Origin: CAZJQD01 sp964548165 [NCBI: uncultured bacterium]
GTDB taxonomy: Bacteria; UBA8481
Direction: 5' to 3'
NCBI GenBank assembly: GCA_964548165.1
Contig: CAZJQD010000030.1
Coordinates: 1 to 45,311 of the forward strand
Length of the DNA stretch: 45,311 nucleotides
Of this stretch, positions 39,850 through 45,311 are shown piece after piece (position 1 is the stretch's first letter; each line of letters begins with the position of its first letter). The notes below the pieces were generated by a model. That model saw only the letters and a list, made by a program, of their open reading frames with translations. It was not told where the DNA came from and did not search any database. The translations under genes were made by a program, and so were the position numbers.

Positions 39850-40977
39850 GTGAACGACGAAATTCTCCCGAAGGTCTGGGCCCGGCGCTTCCTGGCCCTC
39901 CTTGTCCTCGCCGCAGTCCTCGCGGCCCTTTATGCCCTTCGCACGGTCTTCCTGCCCTTCCTGCTTGCCTGGATCGCGGCCTACCTCGTCTCGCCCTTCG
40001 TCGATGCTCTGGAGAGGCGTTGGAAGGGGCGCAGGGAAGCGGCCGTCCTCTTCGTGATGATCGTCGTGCTCCTGGGCTTCGTGCTCGCCGTCGTCGTCTC
40101 GGTCCCGATCATCATCCAGGAATCCACGATGCTCGCGAAGAAGTTCCCCGAGTACCGGGCCGCGATCATGATCGAGGTCGAGTATTGGCAGGCGGAGGGA
40201 CGCATACCGCCCGAGGCGCGCAACCTCGCCGTGCAGGCGCTCGAAAAGTTGCAGGAAGCGACGCCCCAGATCGCGACCTTCATCGGCCAATGGCTCATGG
40301 ACTGGCTGAGTTCCCTCCTGGGCATCTTCAGCGTCCTCTTGGATTTCCTCCTCTTCGCCTTCGTCTTCTACTACTTCCTCTGCGACTTCCACCTCGTGAA
40401 CCAGCGTATCCTCGAGGCCATACCGGCGCGGCACCACGCGCGGATCCGCCCGGCCCTGGCCGAGATCGACCTGAACCTGAGAACAGTGCTGAGGGGCCAG
40501 CTGATGGTGGCCCTGGCGATGGGCGCCTGCTACACCGTCGCCCTGACCCTCGTCGGCGTCCCGTATGCCGTGTTGATCGGCCCCGTCTCCGGGCTCGGAA
40601 ACTTCCTTCCCTACGTCGGCCCCATGCTCGGGATGATCCCCGCGTTCCTCTTCACGATCCTCCACTACCCAGGCGACATGGCGACGCTGGGCATCCAGAC
40701 GCTCTGGATCCTCGGCATCTTCGGCATGGTCCAGGTCCTGGAGAGCTACTGGCTGACTCCCAAGCTCGCGGGCCAATCTGTCGGCCTCGGACCCGTCGCC
40801 GTCCTCTTCGCGCTCTCCGTCGGCGGCGCCCTCCTTGGCATCGTCGGCGTCGTCGCCGCTCTCCCCCTGGCCGCCGTTCTCAAGGTGCTCATGGAGCGCG
40901 GCTGGCAGGAATACCGGGAGTCCGCGTTCTACGTTCATCCCGGCCCCTCCTCCGACCCGCCCGACACCTCGGCGTGA
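39850..40977 (+). CDS. AI-2E family transporter (PerM-like)
   Basis: The start is GTG 39850. The 375-residue inner-membrane protein has about seven or eight helices: LLVLAAVLAALYALRTVFLPFLLAWIAAYLVSPF at the start, then VLFVMIVVLLGFVLAVVVSVPII. A soluble central part follows. The family motif GPVSGLGNFLPYVGPMLGMIPAF appears near residue 258, with the C-terminal VGLGPVAVLFALSVGGALLGIVGVVAALPLAAVLKVL. The family includes TqsA, proposed to export autoinducer-2, and Na+/H+ antiporter-like members. The substrate cannot be read from the sequence. It precedes the ygbA-like gene by 22 bases. Confidence 0.92.
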   Translation: MNDEILPKVWARRFLALLVLAAVLAALYALRTVFLPFLLAWIAAYLVSPFVDALERRWKGRREAAVLFVMIVVLLGFVLAVVVSVPIIIQESTMLAKKFPEYRAAIMIEVEYWQAEGRIPPEARNLAVQALEKLQEATPQIATFIGQWLMDWLSSLLGIFSVLLDFLLFAFVFYYFLCDFHLVNQRILEAIPARHHARIRPALAEIDLNLRTVLRGQLMVALAMGACYTVALTLVGVPYAVLIGPVSGLGNFLPYVGPMLGMIPAFLFTILHYPGDMATLGIQTLWILGIFGMVQVLESYWLTPKLAGQSVGLGPVAVLFALSVGGALLGIVGVVAALPLAAVLKVLMERGWQEYRESAFYVHPGPSSDPPDTSA

Positions 40978-40999
40978 TTGTCCTCGAGAACGGCGCTCC

Positions 41000-41422
41000 A
41001 TGACGGACTCTCGCGAAGGACTCGCCAGGGTTCGTTCCGAGGTCTATCGCGACCGGGCGACCCGGGGGCTGGACAAGCGGGACATCCACGACGTCCGGCT
41101 CCTCGCGGACTTCATCTCCTGCTGGTGCCGGGGAAAGCACGCCGGGGCCCCGCGCGAGCCGTTCCGCGCGAAGCAGGAGACGGCCGACACCGCGATCGCC
41201 CCGTTCCGCCCCACGCTCTGCCCGGATTGCGCCGATCTCCTCGGGCACGCGATCTCGATGCGGATGGCCTGCCCCATGAATCCGAAGCCCGACTGCAAGA
41301 AATGCGCGTGCCGCTGCTACGCCCCCAACTACCAGCGCGACATCCGCGAGGTCATGCGCTACGCGGGATGGCGGCGCATCCTCGCCGGACGCATCGACTA
41401 CCTCTGGCACTACTTCTTCTGA
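41000..41422 (+). CDS. YgbA-like, nitrous-oxide-stimulated-promoter family protein
   Basis: With the start at ATG 41000 the product is 140 residues. The family signature is clear: LLADFISCWCRGKHAG, then LCPDCADLLGHAISMRMACPM, and KPDCKKCACRCYAPNYQRDIREVMRYAG. Cysteines in LCxxC, CPM, CKKCxCRC positions suggest a metal site. YgbA of Escherichia coli is induced by nitrosative stress, where it is thought to help recover growth. It follows the AI-2E transporter gene closely and is followed by repeat copy D. Longer frames upstream run into the transporter gene in another frame and are not real. Confidence 0.88.
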   Translation: MTDSREGLARVRSEVYRDRATRGLDKRDIHDVRLLADFISCWCRGKHAGAPREPFRAKQETADTAIAPFRPTLCPDCADLLGHAISMRMACPMNPKPDCKKCACRCYAPNYQRDIREVMRYAGWRRILAGRIDYLWHYFF

Positions 41423-41468
41423 TCGGCAGCGTCCAGCCTCTGCGACGCGTCGGCGCCTTAGCCCGGCA

Positions 41469-41674
41469 TATTCATGAATTCGCACCACAGAGATCGCAGA
41501 GACCGCAGAGGAAGGCATAAGAGAAGGATCCTGACCAACAACCAGCGCCTGTCCTTCCACTACGGCTTGGTGCTGATACAGCGGCGAATTGAGTCAGCAC
41601 GTTCTTGAATCTTTGCCCCCGTATTGGTTTACTCCGCGTTCTCTGTGATCTCTGTGGTGGAAAAGTGCGAATGA
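41469..41674. repeat. Dispersed inverted-repeat element, copy D
   Basis: The left end TATTCATGAATTCGCACCAC at 41469 matches the outer end of copy A almost exactly, and continues AGAGATCGCAGAGA. The right arm, read in reverse from about 41674, gives ATCATTCGCAC and then CCACAGAGATCACAGAGAAC. The central about 90 bases show no gene. It separates the ygbA-like gene from the convergent GYF_2 gene. Confidence 0.75.
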
Positions 41675-41680
41675 TTTGCG

Positions 41681-43225
41681 CTAGCCGCCGGAGGCGTCGG
41701 TGTCCTCGGTATCTTCGGTCCCCGCCGCGCTCGGGGCGGTATCGTTCATCACTTCAGCGGGTTTCATGCCCGGTCGTACCGGGATTCCCCTGATCTCGAT
41801 CGCAATCGCGAGGGAAAACGAATCGCCGCCGGCCGACAGGGTCGCTCGCTTGATGACCGCGCGGCAGACGCCGTCCGCGCTCCCCGAGTAGGGCTGTACA
41901 ACCTCCAGGAAGACCTCGCCGTCCGGGGCGAAGACCTGGGCGTTGGACGCGATGAACGAGAGCGACGCCTGTTGCCCGTCGATCTTCTGCCGGCCGCGGC
42001 GCGCGGCATCAAAGGCGATCTCGAGCCGCCGGGCGCTCGCTCCAACACCGCTGCGGAACTCCATGACCGCTCGCCTCGAATCCGAGAAGTCCGTGGCTCC
42101 CTCCGCGCCGGTCACGAGCCTCAGGACGTCGCTCTCGGGGCCAAAGGCCGGGTTCTGAACTGTGTCCTTGGCGAGCGCGGCCGTGCCCGTTCCCGGCACC
42201 GAGGCATCAAAGAGGGCGGCCTCGAGCGCGGCCGTATCCGGCGGCGGCAATTGCCAGGTCTCGGATGCCACCCGCCAGGCCCCTTCCTCCCGGGCCACCA
42301 CGGCGCTCCCCGAGAGCTTCCCCGCGGGGCCGGGCGCCGCCAGCAGAAAGGTCACTGCTTCAGGAGTGACATCGGCGCCCGCGATCGTAGCCGGCGTCTC
42401 GGGTCGATTCGCGCGGAGCTCCGCCAGGAGAGCTTCACCCGCGCCATCGCTGATCCGCGCGGCCCGCTCGATGCTCACGAGTTCCTCCAGCGCGCCCAGG
42501 TCACCGGCCTCGATGGCCGCCTGGTACCGCGCAAACGTCTCGCGCGCGGATTTCTCCTCCGCGCTCATCGTCGGAACCGGGGTGGGAGGAGGTGGTGGAG
42601 GGTCAACCAGGCCCAGCATGACAAAGAGGTCATCGCCGAACTGGTAGTAACCGACGCCGCCGGCGATCACCGCCAGGACGGCGAGAATGCCGGCGATGCG
42701 CCCCAGGCTCTTCGCCATCTGCTTGCCGCGCGAGGGAGCGCGGATGATGACGGGCTCGGGAAAGTCGTCGATGGAACCGGATGCCCCACCCGGAACTGTG
42801 GCGGCGGCCAAGGCTCCGGAAGGCGCCTCGGCCACGGCGCCGCCTGTCGACGCGCCACGAGGCACTGCCGGATCCGCGGCGGGCGTTGCCGCCGCGCCCG
42901 GCTTCCCGGCGACGCCGCCGTAGGTCTGCGCCTTGGCCGCGACGGCGCGCGCGAGGACATTGGCCCCCGACTGCTTGGTATTGGCCGGCTGGGAGGCCGC
43001 CGCATGCGCGTGCGGCACGGGCGGCTGGGGAGGCGGAGCCGGCGCGGCCGCCGGGGCCGAAAGCTCGGGCACATCCGCGATCCGCATCCACTCGGCAAAC
43101 CCTTCGCGCCAGACGTACCACTCCCCGGTAACCTGGCCCGCAGCCACCATCTGCTTCAAGTCGACGGGCGCATACGGGCCCACCGGCCCCTCAGCCGAGT
43201 TCAGATACCAGACCGTGTCACCCAT
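41681..43225 (-). CDS. GYF_2-domain membrane protein, unknown function
   Basis: The 514-residue product begins with a GYF_2 domain (about 4-55: WYLNSAEGPVGPYAPVDLKQMVAAG and EWYVWREGFAEWMRIADVPEL), a probable peptide-binding module facing the cytoplasm. A long Ala/Pro-rich linker follows (56-165). One membrane helix lies at about 176-195 (LGRIAGILAVLAVIAGGVGYY). The outer part starts with a helical and beta region (ETFARYQAAIEAGDLGALEELVS) resembling SnoaL-type or stalk domains. A second beta domain follows, and the C-terminus is acidic. I recognise no specific function. It starts 33 bases after ispH on the same strand and is probably cotranscribed with it. Confidence 0.7.
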   Translation of the reverse strand: MGDTVWYLNSAEGPVGPYAPVDLKQMVAAGQVTGEWYVWREGFAEWMRIADVPELSAPAAAPAPPPQPPVPHAHAAASQPANTKQSGANVLARAVAAKAQTYGGVAGKPGAAATPAADPAVPRGASTGGAVAEAPSGALAAATVPGGASGSIDDFPEPVIIRAPSRGKQMAKSLGRIAGILAVLAVIAGGVGYYQFGDDLFVMLGLVDPPPPPPTPVPTMSAEEKSARETFARYQAAIEAGDLGALEELVSIERAARISDGAGEALLAELRANRPETPATIAGADVTPEAVTFLLAAPGPAGKLSGSAVVAREEGAWRVASETWQLPPPDTAALEAALFDASVPGTGTAALAKDTVQNPAFGPESDVLRLVTGAEGATDFSDSRRAVMEFRSGVGASARRLEIAFDAARRGRQKIDGQQASLSFIASNAQVFAPDGEVFLEVVQPYSGSADGVCRAVIKRATLSAGGDSFSLAIAIEIRGIPVRPGMKPAEVMNDTAPSAAGTEDTEDTDASGG

Positions 43226-43258
43226 GATGTGCGTGGCTCCTTGCAGCCTCCGGCCTCT

Positions 43259-44200
43259 TCAGGCCGGCGTCAATTCCTTGGGCAGTGAGAACGTCACGTG
43301 CTCTTCCTTGATGATGAAGGGTTCCGCCTTGCCGCCATAACGCGTGATCAGCTCGTCTACCGTGGCCTTCACGATCGACTCCGGAGCGGAGGCGCCCGCC
43401 GTCAGGCCCACCGTGCGGACGCCCTCGAACCACTCCGGCTGCATCTCGGAGGGCTGATCGAAGAGGTACGCGGGCTTCCCGAGATTGCGGGCCACCTCCA
43501 CGAGGCGATTGGAGTTCGAGGAGTTTCGCGAGCCTATGACGAGGAGGAGGTCGATCTCGGGCATCATCGCCTTGATGGCGTTCTGCCGGTTCTGTGTCGC
43601 GTAGCAGATGTCGTCCTTCGCCGGCACCTTGATCTCGGGAAATCTTCGCTGGAGCGCCGCCACGATCCCGGCGGTCTCGTCCAGGGAGAGCGTGGTCTGC
43701 GTGCAGTAGGCGACCTTTTGGGGATCGCGCACCTCCAGGACCGCGGCTTCCTCTTCCGTCTGCACCAGCTGGATGCGGCCCGGCGGCAACTGCCCCATCG
43801 TGCCCTCGACCTCCACGTGGCCGGCATGCCCGATCAGGATGATCTCGTAGCCGTCCCGGTCCAGCCGGTGCACCTCGAGGTGGACCTTGGTGACGAGGGG
43901 GCAGGTGGCGTCGATGACGCGCAGCGGCCGCGCCGCCGCCTCCGCGCGCACCTCCTTGGAGACCCCGTGCGCGGAGAAGATGGCCACGGCGCCGTCGGGG
44001 ATCTCGCTGACCTCCTCCACGAAGATCGTCCCCTTGGCCTTGAGTTCATTGACGACGTGCTTGTTGTGGACGATCTCGTGCTTGACGTAGATGGGAGCTC
44101 CGAAGATCTCGATCGCCTTCTCGACGATCTCGATGGCGCGATCGACGCCGGCGCAGAAGCCGCGGGGAGCGGCCAGGAGGATGCGAAGTCCCTCGGACAT
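43259..44200 (-). CDS. ispH: 4-hydroxy-3-methylbut-2-enyl diphosphate reductase (IspH/LytB)
   Basis: IspH makes isopentenyl and dimethylallyl diphosphate in the last step of the MEP pathway, using an iron-sulfur cluster. The 313-residue product has the three cluster cysteines in PRGFCAGVDRAIE, DATCPLVTKVH and DDICYATQNRQ. Other conserved segments are KHEIVHNKHVVN, IFSAHGVS, GHAGHVEVEGTMGQ, SRNSSNSNRLVEVA and TAGASAPE. All catalytic residues expected of the family are present. The enzyme is cytoplasmic. Its presence shows that isoprenoids come from MEP rather than mevalonate. Confidence 0.97.
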   Translation of the reverse strand: MSEGLRILLAAPRGFCAGVDRAIEIVEKAIEIFGAPIYVKHEIVHNKHVVNELKAKGTIFVEEVSEIPDGAVAIFSAHGVSKEVRAEAAARPLRVIDATCPLVTKVHLEVHRLDRDGYEIILIGHAGHVEVEGTMGQLPPGRIQLVQTEEEAAVLEVRDPQKVAYCTQTTLSLDETAGIVAALQRRFPEIKVPAKDDICYATQNRQNAIKAMMPEIDLLLVIGSRNSSNSNRLVEVARNLGKPAYLFDQPSEMQPEWFEGVRTVGLTAGASAPESIVKATVDELITRYGGKAEPFIIKEEHVTFSLPKELTPA

Positions 44201-44269
44201 GCGCGTATTCTACCGCGCCCGCGGTAGGAAACAACCGCCGGGAGGCTCCCTCGCTCTTCTTCCTTCTTT

Positions 44270-44980
44270 TCAGAGCCCCAGGTAGGCGCGCTTGACGTCC
44301 TCGTTCACCAGGAGCTCGCGGCCGGCACCTTCCAGCACGATGCGGCCGGTCTCCAGCACGTACGCGCGATGCGCGATCTCCAGCGCCAACTGCGCGTTCT
44401 GCTCCACCAGCAGGATCGGCACGCGCGTCCGGGCGATCCAGTCCAGGAGCGAGGTGAAGATCTTCTCGACGAGCTTGGGGGCGACGCCGAGCGAGGGCTC
44501 GTCCAGGAGGAGCAGCTTCGGGCGCGCCATGAGACCGCGGGCAATCGCCAGCATCTGCTGTTCGCCGCCCGAGAGCGTGCCACCGGCCTGCTGTCTCCGC
44601 TCCTTGAGGATCGGGAAGAGCTCGTAGGCGCTCTCCAGGAGAGCGGAATCCACTCCCTCCGGCCGGCTGTAGGCTCCCATCACGAGGTTCTCGGCCACCG
44701 TCAATCTGGGGAAGATGCGCCGCCCCTCCGGCACGTGCACGATCCCGGCCTCGACGAGGACGTGAGGCTCCGCGTCCGCCAGCTCGCGGCCGCCGAAGCG
44801 GACCGCGCCCGAGGTCTTGCGAACGAGCCCGGAAATGGCGCAGAGCGTCGTGGACTTGCCGGCGCCGTTGCAGCCGATGAGCGTGACCACCTCCCCCTCG
44901 CCGACGCGAAGGGAGACGTCGTGAAGGACCTCCAGCCGGCCGTAGGCGGCCGACAGCCGCTCCACCTCGAAGACGCTCAC
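44270..44980 (-). CDS. livF: Branched-chain amino acid ABC transporter ATP-binding protein LivF
   Basis: The 236-residue ATPase has Walker [17 protein letters not shown], the ABC signature [15 protein letters not shown], Walker [11 protein letters not shown] and the LivF-type ending ([22 protein letters not shown]). The N-terminus ([23 protein letters not shown]) is typical of LivF. It powers import of leucine, isoleucine, valine or related ligands with LivG and the LivHM permeases. Its start overlaps the livG stop by 4 bases (44977-44980). The other subunits would lie to the right of the window. Paralogues serving urea or amides cannot be excluded. Confidence 0.92.
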   Translation of the reverse strand: MSVFEVERLSAAYGRLEVLHDVSLRVGEGEVVTLIGCNGAGKSTTLCAISGLVRKTSGAVRFGGRELADAEPHVLVEAGIVHVPEGRRIFPRLTVAENLVMGAYSRPEGVDSALLESAYELFPILKERRQQAGGTLSGGEQQMLAIARGLMARPKLLLLDEPSLGVAPKLVEKIFTSLLDWIARTRVPILLVEQNAQLALEIAHRAYVLETGRIVLEGAGRELLVNEDVKRAYLGL

Positions 44981-45311
44981 GAGGGCTTCACCTCGGCCTG
45001 GCCGCCCGCCGGGCCCTGGTCGAATCCGTGGCCGGTGCCGAGGTAGGCCTCGATCACGGCCGGGTTCTCGCGGACCTCGCGCGGCGTTCCCTCGGCGATC
45101 TTGCGCCCGTAGTCGAGCACGACCACGCGCTCGGAGAGATCCATGACGAGCTTCATGTCGTGGTCGATGAGCACGACCGTGATCCCCGAGGACTGGATGC
45201 GGCGGACGATGCCCTTGAGCTCCTCCTTCTCCGAGGGATTGAGCCCGGCGGCGGGTTCGTCCAGCAGGAGCAGCTTCGGCTCGGTGGCCAGCGCGCGGGC
45301 GATCTCGAGCC
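44977..45311 (-). CDS. livG: ABC transporter ATP-binding protein LivG (3' part, truncated by window)
   Basis: The last 110 residues or so are present. The frame is open to the window end, where [23 protein letters not shown] is the end of the signature helix and the Walker B region. [32 protein letters not shown] is the LivG-type H-loop with its D-x-x-M-x-x-V pattern. The C-terminus ([13 protein letters not shown]) is also LivG-like. It is the ATPase partner of LivF, whose start overlaps its stop. The 5' part lies outside the window. Confidence 0.9.
   Translation of the reverse strand, partial: LEIARALATEPKLLLLDEPAAGLNPSEKEELKGIVRRIQSSGITVVLIDHDMKLVMDLSERVVVLDYGRKIAEGTPREVRENPAVIEAYLGTGHGFDQGPAGGQAEVKPS

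Overview
This window comes from a strongly GC-rich bacterium with a Gram-negative type envelope. The evidence is several lipoproteins with lipoboxes, a periplasmic M23 peptidase, exported TPR and cyclophilin proteins, the IspH route for isoprenoids and an F-type ATP synthase. Gene content and order (HU next to a small MerR regulator, der-plsY-gpsA, DUF4254, a CFI-box C-terminus, LivF/LivG) would fit a deltaproteobacterium-like, Acidobacteriota-like or Eisenbacteria-like lineage. I cannot assign a phylum from the sequence alone. There is no prophage, insertion sequence, CRISPR array or rRNA operon.

Layout. 1-2909: the end of hisF, a small membrane protein and two overlapping phospholipase-D-like genes. 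3196-6684: a very large surface protein with six calcium-loop-like motifs and a CFI-box-like C-terminal tail. 6974-14599 (minus strand): four genes joined by 4-nt stop/start overlaps, encoding an M23 peptidase, a membrane protein with a coiled coil, a TPR protein and a lipoprotein. This is the best candidate here for an undescribed multi-protein system. 14678-20284: a small exported protein, tRNA-Pro, MerR, HU, the der-plsY-gpsA operon, tadA and a small unknown protein. 20473-26410: glgP, divergent from an ATP synthase operon (atpZ, an atpI-like gene, atpB, atpE, atpF, atpH) that stops before the alpha, gamma, beta and epsilon genes. 26527-30338: tRNA-Glu, a CmpX/MscS-type channel, a SET-domain methyltransferase, an unknown 208-residue protein and a cyclic-nucleotide-binding protein.

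30481-37876 (minus strand): a flavoprotein, a P1B-4-type metal ATPase and a solute-binding lipoprotein in one operon, then a rare HTH plus HD-GYP fusion, then an exported cyclophilin with a SYLF protein. 38025-45311: a DUF4254 protein, tRNA-Arg, a small lipoprotein, an AI-2E family transporter, a YgbA-like protein, a GYF_2 membrane protein, ispH, livF and the end of livG.

Four intergenic regions (near 0.6, 6.8, 20.4 and 41.6 kb) carry copies of one dispersed element. Its ends are imperfect inverted repeats related to CACGGAGACACGGAG, which looks like a non-autonomous, MITE-like repeat family. Most genes are housekeeping or envelope functions. The unusual points are domain combinations, protein tails and gene arrangements rather than an obvious defence or mobile system.
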